Below are positions 24,974-33,165 of a DNA stretch of 64,000 bases, in pieces. The notes below the pieces were generated by a model. The model searched no databases and was not told the origin of the DNA. It saw nothing but the letters and a program-made list of their open reading frames with translations. The position numbers and the translations under genes were made by a program. Within the stretch, counting starts at the first letter, position 1, and each line of letters starts with the position of its first letter. This stretch comes from an uncultured Neomegalonema sp. (GTDB taxonomy: Bacteria; Pseudomonadota; Alphaproteobacteria; Rhodobacterales; Rhodobacteraceae): assembly GCA_937911325.1 (NCBI GenBank), contig CALDSD010000101.1:1-64000 (forward strand), given 5' to 3'.

Positions 24974-25849
24974 TTAGCGGGTGATATAGCCGCCATTGAC
25001 GAACAGCGTCTGCCCGTTGACCCATTGGCTCTCCGGCGACGCGAGGAAGGCGACGACAGGGGTGATGTCCGCGATTTCGCCAAGGCGCTTTTCCGCCGCC
25101 AGTCGGCTGGCGTAGGCGACGGATCGCTCGTTCTCTTGTCCGTGAAAGAACGGCGTGTCGATCGGGCCCGGGGCGAAAGAGTTTACGGTGACGCGTTTCT
25201 CTCCCAGCTCTTTGGCCAGCATTCTGCTGTACTCTTCAGCCGGCGCTTTGGTGCCTGAGTAGATCGCATAGCCTGGGGCCGCCCCGGCAAGGAGTGAGGT
25301 CGCGTTGTTGATGATGCGCCCGCCCGGGCGCACGCGCCGGGCCGCCTCGCGCAGCATATGAAACAGGCCGCGGTTGTTGACCCGGTCCAGCCGATCGAAC
25401 TCCGCGTCGGTGAACTCTGCGAGGGGCTTCTTGATGATCGCGCCGGCGTTGTTGACGACGATGTCGACGCCCCCAAACCGCTCTTGAGCTGCATCGAATA
25501 TGGCCCGCGCCGTCGCCGGGTCGCCAAGGTCGCCCTGCACGAGCGCCGTTCGGGCGCCGGCCTTTTCGACGAGGCGGGCGGTTTCCTGCGCCTGTGCGAC
25601 GGTTTCGGCTCGGTGATAATGGACCACGACGTCCGCGCCCATGCCGCCCAGCGCGATCGAAAACGCGCGGCCCATGTTTGCGCGCGCGCCGGTGACGACG
25701 GCGACCTTGCCTGCGAGAGGCTTCGCTTCGTTCGTCGCAGCTGCGGCCTTGGTCGTGGAGAGGGCGGCTGCCGCGGCGCCCAGCCCTGCTGCGCCGAAAC
25801 CGGCGAGCGCGCGGCGGCGCGTGATTTCTGGCGATTGGCGGTCGGTCAT
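24974..25849 (-). CDS. Tat-targeted SDR-family oxidoreductase
   Basis: 291-aa SDR with an N-terminal twin-arginine leader (ITRRRALAGFGAAGLGAAAA, ending around KAAAA). The SDR domain follows: TGARANMGRAF, VNNAGAIIKK, a Ser in NATSLL and Y-x3-K as YSGTK. Most SDRs are cytoplasmic because they need NAD(P); a Tat leader implies folding with cofactor before export, or a lipid-anchored or mis-targeted protein. The start at 25849 gives the full leader; an internal start would give a normal cytoplasmic SDR. It is divergent from the LysR gene at 25968, which probably controls it. Confidence 0.8.
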   Translation of the reverse strand: MTDRQSPEITRRRALAGFGAAGLGAAAAALSTTKAAAATNEAKPLAGKVAVVTGARANMGRAFSIALGGMGADVVVHYHRAETVAQAQETARLVEKAGARTALVQGDLGDPATARAIFDAAQERFGGVDIVVNNAGAIIKKPLAEFTDAEFDRLDRVNNRGLFHMLREAARRVRPGGRIINNATSLLAGAAPGYAIYSGTKAPAEEYSRMLAKELGEKRVTVNSFAPGPIDTPFFHGQENERSVAYASRLAAEKRLGEIADITPVVAFLASPESQWVNGQTLFVNGGYITR

Positions 25850-25967
25850 TTCTTGTGTCCTTCAGAGGAGGCGCCAGCGTCGTTGCTGGACTGCGCTGAA
25901 GATGATGCATCCGGAAAAATGTTGGGACTGCGAAAAAACTGCTAACTTTGATCAGATAAATAGATGG

Positions 25968-26924
25968 ATGGAGTGGCTTTTGCTCGATGCAGTCACCTTG
26001 GATCAGCTGCGCATGCTCGTCGCGGTCGCCGACGCCGGCAGCTTCACCGCCGCCGCAAAACGGGTTCAGCGTGCGCAGTCGGCGGTCAGCCACGCGATTG
26101 CGACGCTGGAGGAGCAACTCGAAGTCCAACTGTTTGATCGCTCGACAAAACGTCCGACCTTCACAGCGCATGGCGAGGCGATCTTGGCCGAAGCCAGGAC
26201 GGTGCTGGTGCGGGCGGAAAGACTGCGCGCCACCGCTCGCGGCCTCGCCGCCGGCTTGGAGAGCGAGGTGACGCTCGCCACCAGCGTCATCGTGCCGGAA
26301 GACCCGCTTGTTGAAACGCTCGACAGGTTCCGTCACGCCTTTCCGGGGATCACCCTGCGTATCTTCCGAGAAGAGGTCGGTGGCGCCCCGGAACTTGTGG
26401 CGGGTGGCGTGGCGGATCTCGGCTTCGCCGGCTCTGAAAGCCTGGCCGCCTATGCTGAGGACGTATTCGACCGCACGCCGATTGGCGGCGCCGATGTCGT
26501 AACGGTCGCCTCGCAGGATCATCCGCTCGCGTCGCTCGATCGACCTTTGACCGACGCGGACCTCGCGGATTACCGGCAGCTGTCGCCCACCAGCCGGGTC
26601 GCGGCGAACTACCAGCACACCTTGGTTCATGACGTATGGGAGTTGGCTGATTTGCCGCTCCGTCATCGTCTGATCCGGCGCGGCGTTGGGTGGGGGACGT
26701 TGCCGGTCGCGCTGGCGGCTTCGGACCTCTCGACAGGACAGCTCAGGCGTTTGCGGGTCGAGGCGCGACCAGAGCAAGCTCTTAAGGTGCCGCTGTTCGC
26801 GATCTCGCGGACAGGCGACGCCATCGGCCCGGCGCGCCGCTGGCTGATCGAGGCGGTGCAGTCAGCCTTGAACGGAGCAGCCAGCGAGCGATCCGGTGAG
26901 ATCGAGCTGGGTTGCGAGTTCTAG
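25968..26924 (+). CDS. LysR-family regulator 1
   Basis: 318-aa LysR-type transcription factor. The N-terminal winged helix is LDQLRMLVAVADAGSFTAAAKRVQRAQSAVSHAIATLEEQL. The remainder is the periplasmic-binding-like effector domain. ATG 25968 or TTG 25980 may be the start; the upstream frame is open through the intergenic region and cannot decide it. It is transcribed divergently from the Tat-SDR/aldo-keto-reductase pair 118 bases away and likely regulates it in response to a small metabolite or aldehyde. Confidence 0.83.
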   Translation: MEWLLLDAVTLDQLRMLVAVADAGSFTAAAKRVQRAQSAVSHAIATLEEQLEVQLFDRSTKRPTFTAHGEAILAEARTVLVRAERLRATARGLAAGLESEVTLATSVIVPEDPLVETLDRFRHAFPGITLRIFREEVGGAPELVAGGVADLGFAGSESLAAYAEDVFDRTPIGGADVVTVASQDHPLASLDRPLTDADLADYRQLSPTSRVAANYQHTLVHDVWELADLPLRHRLIRRGVGWGTLPVALAASDLSTGQLRRLRVEARPEQALKVPLFAISRTGDAIGPARRWLIEAVQSALNGAASERSGEIELGCEF

Positions 26925-27027
26925 AGACTGTCGCGCAACCGCTTACGGATGCGCACGGACATCCCGGTTCGCCTGACAATCGCAAGCTTCAGCGGATGTC
27001 CCAAAGCCGGGGCGACAAGCCGCGCCC

Positions 27028-27060
27028 TGACCAAGGCTCGGTCAAGACAAGGCTTGGTCA
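27028..27060. terminator. 8-bp inverted repeat between convergent LysR genes
   Basis: TGACCAAG (27028-27035) and CTTGGTCA (27053-27060) flank a 17-base spacer. The right arm overlaps the stop of the leftward LysR gene. Long loop and absence of a T tract make this a weak terminator candidate only. Confidence 0.3.
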
Positions 27061-27957
27061 AGAACTGGACAGGACCTCGGCGACCAGCGATCTGAGCCAG
27101 GCATGGGCCGGGTCGCCCTGTCGCCGAGGATGCCACAGGAGGTCGACCTTGAACGTGGGAGATGGGAAAGGCGGGTCGAATTGATCGATCATGTGACGGT
27201 TCAACTCGGCAAGCCTGGCTGGAAGCAAGGCGACGAGGTCCGAGCCGGCGACAAGCGCCGGCGCGAGCAGGAAGCTGGGCAGCGAACAAACAACCCGTCG
27301 TTCGCGGTTCGTCGCCGCCAGGATCTCGTCAGTTGCGCCGAAAAAACCGCCGCCTTCCGTAGATATCAACGCATGATCCGCTGCGCTGAAGGCGTCCAGC
27401 GTCCAGTCTTCTGTGCCGCGAGGATGCCCCTTGCGCTGGATGACCTTGAACGTCTCGGTCAACCCCGGCCGTCGTCGCGCATCCGGCGAGTTCATCCCTG
27501 TCGCCAAAGCGAGATCGGCTTCGTCGCTCTCAAGCTGCGGCCAGGCCTTTTGCGGGTCGAAGGGCAAGAGCGCGACACGGGCGTTCGGCGCCCGTAACGC
27601 AACAGATTTCAACAGTGGAGCGGCGAGGACCGCATGCACGTAATCCGTTGCGACGATGCGAAACGCTCTATCGGTGGTGGCGGCGTCGAACTGAGCGCTT
27701 TCGCGCACCAGAAGATCGAGATCCGCGAGCAGAGCCCGAAGGGACGGCTTGATCTGCGAGGCCCGCGCCGTTGGAACGAGTTTCCGTCCTGAAGCCGTCA
27801 GCAGGGGCTCGATGAACAAAACCCAGAGCCGAGCCAACTGAGCGGACATCGCTGGTTGGCTGACGCCGAGATCGCGCGCCGCCATCGTCACGCTCTCCTG
27901 CTCAAGGAGCGCGTCCAGTGCGATCAGCAACCCGACGTCTGATTGCTTCAGATCCAT
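27058..27957 (-). CDS. LysR-family regulator 2 (NodD/LinR-like)
   Basis: 299-aa LysR-type protein. The DNA-binding end is LKQSDVGLLIALDALLEQESVTMAARDLGVSQPAMSAQLARL, a layout typical of the NodD/NahR/LinR side of the family (start with a short acidic leader before the helix-turn-helix). The effector domain extends to the C-terminus. It is divergent from the SDR gene at 28147, with an AT-rich dyad in between that is a likely binding site. Confidence 0.83.
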   Translation of the reverse strand: MDLKQSDVGLLIALDALLEQESVTMAARDLGVSQPAMSAQLARLWVLFIEPLLTASGRKLVPTARASQIKPSLRALLADLDLLVRESAQFDAATTDRAFRIVATDYVHAVLAAPLLKSVALRAPNARVALLPFDPQKAWPQLESDEADLALATGMNSPDARRRPGLTETFKVIQRKGHPRGTEDWTLDAFSAADHALISTEGGGFFGATDEILAATNRERRVVCSLPSFLLAPALVAGSDLVALLPARLAELNRHMIDQFDPPFPSPTFKVDLLWHPRRQGDPAHAWLRSLVAEVLSSS

Positions 27958-27973
27958 GAAGGTTATGCCTCAT

Positions 27974-27994
27974 ATAAAAACGATCGATTTTTAT
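27974..27994. promoter_or_regulatory. AT-rich dyad in the divergent LysR/SDR promoter
   Basis: ATAAAAA (27974-27980) and TTTTTAT (27988-27994) separated by CGATCGA. Looser symmetry extends outward (GCCT on the left, AGGC on the right near 28004). It lies 17 bases upstream of the LysR start and 153 bases before the SDR start, where a LysR autoregulatory/activating site would be expected. It is by far the most AT-rich stretch nearby. Confidence 0.5.
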
Positions 27995-28146
27995 TATGCA
28001 TAGGCTTTGTCTACTTCTCCAGCAGGACATGATGCACGAGGCGATGTCGCGGATGGGTTTTGGCGGCGCGGAACGATCGTCGATCGAAACAGGGTTCTCC
28101 GATTGTCTCGACGAAGCGGCAATCGATCCACTGAGGAGCTGAAGAA

Positions 28147-28881
28147 ATGAAGTTTAAAGGTCAGACTGTGGCAGTTGTCGGCGGTGGTTCGGGCATCGGA
28201 AAGGCGATTGCCCACGCCTTGGTTTTGGCCGGCGCCAAAGTCGTCGTGTCGAGTCGAGACAGCGCCAAGCTTGATGCGGCGATCTCGGAGTTTGGCGACG
28301 GCGGTGTCGCTGCGCCCATCGATATGACGGCGCCAGAGTCGGTCGCGGCTTGGGCCGAGGAGATCCCACAGATCGATCATCTCGTGATCTCCGCGTCGAG
28401 CGCCGCGCATGGCTCATTCGAGGAGCTCTCGAACGCAGACCTTCGGCATATGTTCGATGCAAAGTTCTTTGGTCCTTACGCCACTGCGAGAGCCGCGGTG
28501 AAGAAGTTGGCTGAAGGCGGTTCGATAACGTTCTTCTCCGGAGTGCTCTCGCGGCGTCCGGGGTTGAATTGCAGTGGATTGGGCGCGGTGAATGGAGCGG
28601 TCGAGGCGTTGACGCGCGGACTGGCGCTGGAGCTCGGCCCGAGACTGCGCGTCAATTGCGTCTCTCCAGGGATGGTCCGCTCGGAGGCCTATGCCGGCAT
28701 GGAGCCCTCCGCCCGGGAGGCGATGTATGAGGCGACCGGCGAGTCTCTGCCGACCGCAAGGGTGGGAGAAGTCGAAGAGGCGGCGGAAGCGGCGCTGTTT
28801 CTCATGTCGAACGCCTACACCACGGGTGTGGTGCTGGACGTGGACGGCGGCCATATGATCCGGCAGTACGCGAAACGATAG
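28147..28881 (+). CDS. SDR-fold protein lacking the YxxxK catalytic pair
   Basis: 244-aa SDR-fold protein. The cofactor motif GGGSGIGKAIA is intact and the end (TGVVLDVDGGHMI) is normal. At the active-site helix, where SDRs read Y-x3-K, this protein reads LNCSGLGAVNGAVEALTRGLALELG: aligning the A-V-E-A-L helix puts Leu at the Tyr position and Asn at the Lys position. The active-site Ser (FFSG) is retained. It may be a non-classical SDR subgroup with a different catalytic mechanism or a non-catalytic binding protein. AGGAG precedes the ATG. Expected to be controlled by the divergent LysR protein. Confidence 0.8.
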   Translation: MKFKGQTVAVVGGGSGIGKAIAHALVLAGAKVVVSSRDSAKLDAAISEFGDGGVAAPIDMTAPESVAAWAEEIPQIDHLVISASSAAHGSFEELSNADLRHMFDAKFFGPYATARAAVKKLAEGGSITFFSGVLSRRPGLNCSGLGAVNGAVEALTRGLALELGPRLRVNCVSPGMVRSEAYAGMEPSAREAMYEATGESLPTARVGEVEEAAEAALFLMSNAYTTGVVLDVDGGHMIRQYAKR

Positions 28882-28892
28882 TCTCCCATATA

Positions 28893-28923
28893 CCGGGCGG
28901 CGCGCAGTCGACGCGCCCTCCGG
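28893..28923. terminator. GC-rich hairpin after the SDR gene
   Basis: CCGG (28893-28896) + GGCGCG (28899-28904) pair with CGCGCC (28912-28917) + CCGG (28920-28923), with a 2-nt internal loop and a 7-base terminal loop. It lies 11 bases after the SDR stop and before the end of the convergent acetyltransferase gene. No T tract, so likely a weak or factor-assisted terminator. Confidence 0.4.
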
Positions 28924-28991
28924 TCGGTCCGAGCTGGTTTCAGCGGTCGCTAGCGGAGACAGCCGATCGCGGAAGCCTGCAACTCAGGTGA

Positions 28992-29798
28992 TCAAGGTCG
29001 TTGCGAGCGCGGCGGTGCGTAGTTGGCTCGAACATAGGTCTCTTTGAAACCGCAGCGCAGGATGTTCGAGTATGAGTGTTGGGGATCGCCCGGAACATCC
29101 TCGCCCGTGCACGTGAAGATCCGCGAACACCCATGATCGAGCGCAAACTGGATCCTGTGCGTCAGTAGCGCGGACTGCGCGCCGCGCCGGCGAAAGTCCG
29201 GCGCGGTTGCTCCAAAATCCGCCCAGGCTACGCCGCCGTCAATGAACACGGCGCCGGTTCCCGCCGGATGTCCGCCGTCAAACGCGACAAACACGCGCCA
29301 CTTGTCGGATCTCGGCAAACGCGCCAGCCACGGCTCCGCCGCGGATCCCAGGTCAAAACCGTCGCACACGATCTTCGCGCTTGCTTCGGCTTGTTCGACG
29401 TCAATCAGCTTCACGTCGAGATCCGTCTTCTGAACTGCGACGGCGTCGCGACCGCGCTCGAACTTTTGCCACCCTCGCGCTTTCTCAAGACCGAGCTCTT
29501 GAAGCGACTGGTTTATCGTCGCGGGTTGCGCGTCGGGATGGACTTGAACAAAGAACCTTGAAACGCCGTCATACGCCTTAACGACACGCTCGATGGTCTG
29601 AGCCGTTGCCGGAGCCTGCAACCCCAAGCCGATGGTCCGATTGATCACAATCGCGGAGGCTGGCAGGGCTGACGCGACCGAGACGAACCCGCCCCCGATC
29701 TCCACGCCAGTGATCCCAAGCCTGGAGCGCACGTCCGAAGTCGCGCAGTTGTGGAGCTCTTCCAGGGCTAAGCGCTCGATTTCTTCTGCTGGATGCAT
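28992..29798 (-). CDS. GNAT-family N-acetyltransferase 1
   Basis: 268-aa acetyltransferase. The C-terminal half carries the GNAT fold, with motif A around DFRRRGAQSALLTHRIQFALDHGC (R/Q-x2-G-x-G/A type) and motif B SNILRCGFKETYVRANY. The N-terminal half (about 1-125) is a divergent, possibly degenerate, GNAT repeat. Acceptor substrate unknown. Upstream is the hydrolase gene on the same strand, 142 bases away with a hairpin between, so they are probably separate units. Confidence 0.75.
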   Translation of the reverse strand: MHPAEEIERLALEELHNCATSDVRSRLGITGVEIGGGFVSVASALPASAIVINRTIGLGLQAPATAQTIERVVKAYDGVSRFFVQVHPDAQPATINQSLQELGLEKARGWQKFERGRDAVAVQKTDLDVKLIDVEQAEASAKIVCDGFDLGSAAEPWLARLPRSDKWRVFVAFDGGHPAGTGAVFIDGGVAWADFGATAPDFRRRGAQSALLTHRIQFALDHGCSRIFTCTGEDVPGDPQHSYSNILRCGFKETYVRANYAPPRSQRP

Positions 29799-29885
29799 TG
29801 CTGGTCTCCGTGTTCCAGAATCTAAGGAAGCCGCTCATGTCGAAGCTCGATGAGCTGTGCCGGCTCGAAGGATTTCGACGAGATC

Positions 29886-29909
29886 AGGAGCCGATCTTCA
29901 CCGGCTCCT
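29886..29909 (-). terminator. 8-bp hairpin downstream of the hydrolase gene
   Basis: AGGAGCCG (29886-29893) and CGGCTCCT (29902-29909), loop of 8. It lies about 30 bases after the hydrolase stop on the minus strand. On the plus strand it is followed by TTTACG, on the minus strand by no T run, so strength is uncertain. Confidence 0.4.
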
Positions 29910-29940
29910 TTACGCGTCATTCGTTTCGCACGTCCATGTG

Positions 29941-30762
29941 CTAGCCGACGAGAGATCTTGGCGTGGCGTCGATCTGGTCCGCCGTCCGCAAGGCTTCGAG
30001 GATCACAGGGTTCACCCGATCAGGATGTGTCACCGGCGCCATGTGGCCGGCATGTCCGATGGTGCGATGCTTTGCGGTGAAAACAGACTTCGCCAGCACG
30101 CGACTGACCGCGCGCGCCGATTTGGGAGAGTCTGTGCCGCACAGAACCAGCAAAGGGATCCCCAGCGCTTCGAACGTCGAAGGCGAGGGACCGGGGTCAA
30201 GCAGCGCTGCGAAGTGATGGGCGACAAGCAACGCCTTCGCCGAGAGCTCCGCGCGCAGCGTCTCCGGCATGCGGCTCCAAGCGCCCGCGCCGTTCCAATA
30301 ATCGACGAAACGCGCCATTGCGGACCGATAGTCGCCAAGAAGAACCAGTGATGACACGGCTTTGGCGACGGCTTCGATCTCGTCCAGCGCTGCGGATTCG
30401 TCGGGGTCGAAGCGAAGAAGGTCGAACAAGGCGGGCTCGAACAGGGTCAGGGATCGCACTCGGGCGGGATGCTTGAGCGCGTATCGGAACGCCACGGCGC
30501 CGCCGTAAGAGTGTCCAACGATGTGAACGGCGTCTTCGCCGCCGATCGTCGCCGCCAGGTCACGCGCTTCTTCAGCCAAACTCAGAACGCGTTCGCCGCC
30601 CCAGGGCGCGCGATCGCCGTGGCCTGTCAGCGTCACGCTGTGAGGTTCGAATTGCGGCGCGCGCCACGCTTCCAGCAGCGTCCCTTGCGCGGGTGCGCTG
30701 CCGGAACAGTGGATGCGCACCACACGCGCCGCGCGGCGCGCGACAGAGGTTGTGTCGGTCAT
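29941..30762 (-). CDS. Alpha/beta-fold hydrolase
   Basis: 273-aa alpha/beta hydrolase. The nucleophile elbow is GHSYGGA, the acid is probably Asp in LCGTDSPKS, and the catalytic His lies in IGHAGHMAPVTHPDRV. No signal peptide. Family members include esterases, haloperoxidase-like enzymes and C-C bond hydrolases; sequence gives no specific substrate. It lies 75 bases downstream of the peroxiredoxin gene on the same strand and may be co-transcribed with it. Confidence 0.8.
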   Translation of the reverse strand: MTDTTSVARRAARVVRIHCSGSAPAQGTLLEAWRAPQFEPHSVTLTGHGDRAPWGGERVLSLAEEARDLAATIGGEDAVHIVGHSYGGAVAFRYALKHPARVRSLTLFEPALFDLLRFDPDESAALDEIEAVAKAVSSLVLLGDYRSAMARFVDYWNGAGAWSRMPETLRAELSAKALLVAHHFAALLDPGPSPSTFEALGIPLLVLCGTDSPKSARAVSRVLAKSVFTAKHRTIGHAGHMAPVTHPDRVNPVILEALRTADQIDATPRSLVG

Positions 30763-30837
30763 GAGAAAGCCCTCGCTGAACGATTTGAGTTGAGATGCTC
30801 CGGCGGCGGTCCCGCCAGAGCCCGGCGCGTCATCCCC

Positions 30838-31497
30838 TCAGGCGGGTTGCCCAACGATGCGCAGATACGGTCTTGGCGCGGTCCAGCCGTCTGGAAACTT
30901 CTCCTTCGCGGCGTCGTCCGAGACAGCGGGAACGATGATGACGTCCTCGCCATAGGACCAGTCTGCCGGAGTGGCGACTTGATGGGCCGACGTAAGCTGG
31001 AGCGAGTCGATCACCCGAAGAAGTTCGGAAAAGTTCCGACCGGTCGACATTGGGTAGGTGATCGTCACTTTGATCTTCTTGTCCGGCCCGATGATGAAGA
31101 CGCTGCGCGCCGTCTGGTTGTCGAGCGCGGTCCGTTCGCCTGCGACGCCCGCGACTGCTGCAGGCAACATGCCGTACAGTTTCGCGATCCTGAGCTCATC
31201 GTCCGCGATGAGCGGATAGTTCAGGGTGACGCTCTGGGTCTCTTCGATGTCTCCCCGCCAACGACGGTGAGAGTCCAACGAATCGACGCTGAGCCCAATC
31301 ACCTTGACGCCCCGCCGAGCGAATTCGGGCATCGCGCGGGCGACCGCGCCGAGCTCGGTGGTGCAAACCGGCGTGAAGTCCTTGGGATGCGAGAAAAACA
31401 CGCACCAAGAACCTTCGATCCAGTCATGAAATCGGATCTCGCCATCTGTGCTTTGGGCGATGAAGTCCGGCGCCAAATCTCCAATTGTGAGGGTCAT
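30838..31497 (-). CDS. 1-Cys peroxiredoxin (Prx6-like)
   Basis: 219-aa peroxiredoxin. The peroxidatic cysteine lies in FFSHPKDFTPVCTTELG, the Prx6 signature. The conserved Arg lies in the NQTARSVFIIGPDKKIK segment. The long C-terminal arm (YGEDVIIVPAVSD...PYLRIVGQP) is typical of the 1-Cys group. It reduces hydrogen peroxide and alkyl hydroperoxides in the cytoplasm. The start at 31497 follows AAAGGA; the open frame runs upstream to 31548 without family similarity. It is divergent from a winged-helix/TPR regulator. Confidence 0.9.
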   Translation of the reverse strand: MTLTIGDLAPDFIAQSTDGEIRFHDWIEGSWCVFFSHPKDFTPVCTTELGAVARAMPEFARRGVKVIGLSVDSLDSHRRWRGDIEETQSVTLNYPLIADDELRIAKLYGMLPAAVAGVAGERTALDNQTARSVFIIGPDKKIKVTITYPMSTGRNFSELLRVIDSLQLTSAHQVATPADWSYGEDVIIVPAVSDDAAKEKFPDGWTAPRPYLRIVGQPA

Positions 31498-31643
31498 TTT
31501 CGTTGGTCCTTTCGAAATCTGATGATCGAGGCCGCGCCTGTCGGCCACGGGGGCACCGCCTACGCATCGTTTCGGCGCGTGACCTGAGAAAGTTCTGAAA
31601 GAAATCTGAAGGCGAACTTTTTGGCGGGCCGTCGCATTCCGTT

Positions 31644-31665
31644 GTGTTCACGTATGATTGAACAC
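31644..31665. promoter_or_regulatory. 7-bp inverted repeat in the peroxiredoxin/regulator intergenic region
   Basis: GTGTTCA (31644-31650) and TGAACAC (31659-31665) with an 8-base spacer, giving about 1.5 helical turns centre to centre. It is 12 bases upstream of the TTG candidate start of the winged-helix regulator and 147 bases from the peroxiredoxin ATG. Position and symmetry fit an operator bound by the adjacent regulator. Confidence 0.5.
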
Positions 31666-31676
31666 GAGGCTCTTCT

Positions 31677-32963
31677 TTGGCCTTGGATCTTCTGCGAATG
31701 CTCCCGCGCGTGGACGCTCCGCCGAGGATTTCGCCTCCGGACCGTCGGAGATCGAATGACGCGATGATAGGCGACGGCGATTGGGCATTGGAGACAGACA
31801 GTCGTCTCCTGACGCGCGGCGATCATGTGTCTCGCCTCACTCCGAAAGCCGCGCATGTTCTCCGGCTTCTGTGGGGTGCGGAAGGGCGCGCGCTCTCACG
31901 TGAGGCGCTGCTCGAACACGTGTGGCCGGATGTGGTGGTCGGCGAGGAAGTCTTGACCCAATCAGTGGCCGAGATCCGCCGCGCTCTCGGCGAACCGGCT
32001 CGCGGCGCCGAGCGTCTCCAGACCGTGCACAAGCACGGATATCTGCTGCGCCGCTCGCGTTCCGCCTCCGACGCGCGCCCCACGGAATTGCGCTCGAGCG
32101 GGGCCATCGACGCCTACGCCGCCTATTGCGACGCCTGTGAACGCTTCAATGACGGCGGCGCGGAAAACGTCCAGAACTCTGTCGCCATGTTCGCGGAAAT
32201 CGAAGCGAGCGGGGATGAGTTGAAGGCCATGTGCCTCGCGGGCGAGGCCCGCTCGCTCGGGTTTCTCTATCTTTATTACGGAGGCGGGGACGCGGCGCTC
32301 CAAACAATGCGGGCGCGCGCGGAGGCGGCCGTCGCGCTGAAGCCGCGCCAACCTCTGGCGCAAAGCGCCTTGGGGTTTGCCCTGTCGGTGCATGGTTGTG
32401 AAGATGAAGCCTTCGCCGCCTTTGAAACTGCGCTCGAGCTCGATCCGGCGCTTTGGGAGACGAACTATCTCCTGGGGCGGGCCTGCTTTGTCGCCGGCCG
32501 CGGACGCACCGCCGCCCTGATGCTTGAACGGGCGGCCGCCGTTCGGCCGGAGGACCACCACTCGCTGTTGTTCGCCGCGAAGTCGCGCAAATCCGCCGGC
32601 GATGACGAAAGGTCGCGCCTCAATCTGTCCCGCGCGTTAATGCGGATTGAGGCTCAGGCGGCTCATCTGCCGCAAGGGCCCCGGCTCGCAGCCGACCGGC
32701 TGGTATGCGCGATTGGCCTGGGCGCAGGGGAGCCGAAGGAACTCGAGAGTGCAGCCGACGACATGCTGCGCGGCGGCGAACCCTACGGATACTATCTTGC
32801 CGGCGCGCTCGCGGCGGTGGGTGCGGGGGAGATCGCGCTTCGCGCCCTCGACGCGATGGTTGAGAACGGTTGGAGCCACGGCGCCTGGATGCGGCGGGAC
32901 CCGAACCTGAAAGACCTGCGAGAGACCTCGGGTTACAAGCGTCTTGAATCTGCTCTGTTTTAG
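31677..32963 (+). CDS. Winged-helix (OmpR/CadC-type) regulator with TPR-like C-terminal region
   Basis: 428 aa from TTG 31677 (GAGG 7 bases upstream) or 399 aa from ATG 31764; the earlier 29 residues have no family similarity. Residues about 30-120 form a trans_reg_C winged helix (LTPKAAHVLRLLWGAEGRALSREALLEHVWPD...LTQSVAEIRRALGEPARG...TVHKHGYLL). The rest is alanine-rich helical repeats that look like degenerate TPRs (LGRACFVAGRGRTAALMLERAAAVRPEDH). It lacks a transmembrane segment, unlike CadC. The product is probably a cytoplasmic regulator with a TPR sensor. Divergent from the peroxiredoxin gene. Confidence 0.75.
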   Translation: MALDLLRMLPRVDAPPRISPPDRRRSNDAMIGDGDWALETDSRLLTRGDHVSRLTPKAAHVLRLLWGAEGRALSREALLEHVWPDVVVGEEVLTQSVAEIRRALGEPARGAERLQTVHKHGYLLRRSRSASDARPTELRSSGAIDAYAAYCDACERFNDGGAENVQNSVAMFAEIEASGDELKAMCLAGEARSLGFLYLYYGGGDAALQTMRARAEAAVALKPRQPLAQSALGFALSVHGCEDEAFAAFETALELDPALWETNYLLGRACFVAGRGRTAALMLERAAAVRPEDHHSLLFAAKSRKSAGDDERSRLNLSRALMRIEAQAAHLPQGPRLAADRLVCAIGLGAGEPKELESAADDMLRGGEPYGYYLAGALAAVGAGEIALRALDAMVENGWSHGAWMRRDPNLKDLRETSGYKRLESALF

Positions 32964-33165
32964 CGCGAGCCCTTTTTTGGTGTCTGAGGCGCACGGTTTG
33001 CCCTGTCGATCGGATGACTTGCGATAGCCGACGGTTTGGTTTCAGGCGCAAGCCGATCGAAGGCCGCCGCTCCGGCGTGCGGGGCGCGCTTGTGTCAGCT
33101 ATGGGCTGGGAAGAGGACGCGCCGACCGTGGCAGCCGCGAGGCGCTTGGGTTTGACCAACAGTCT

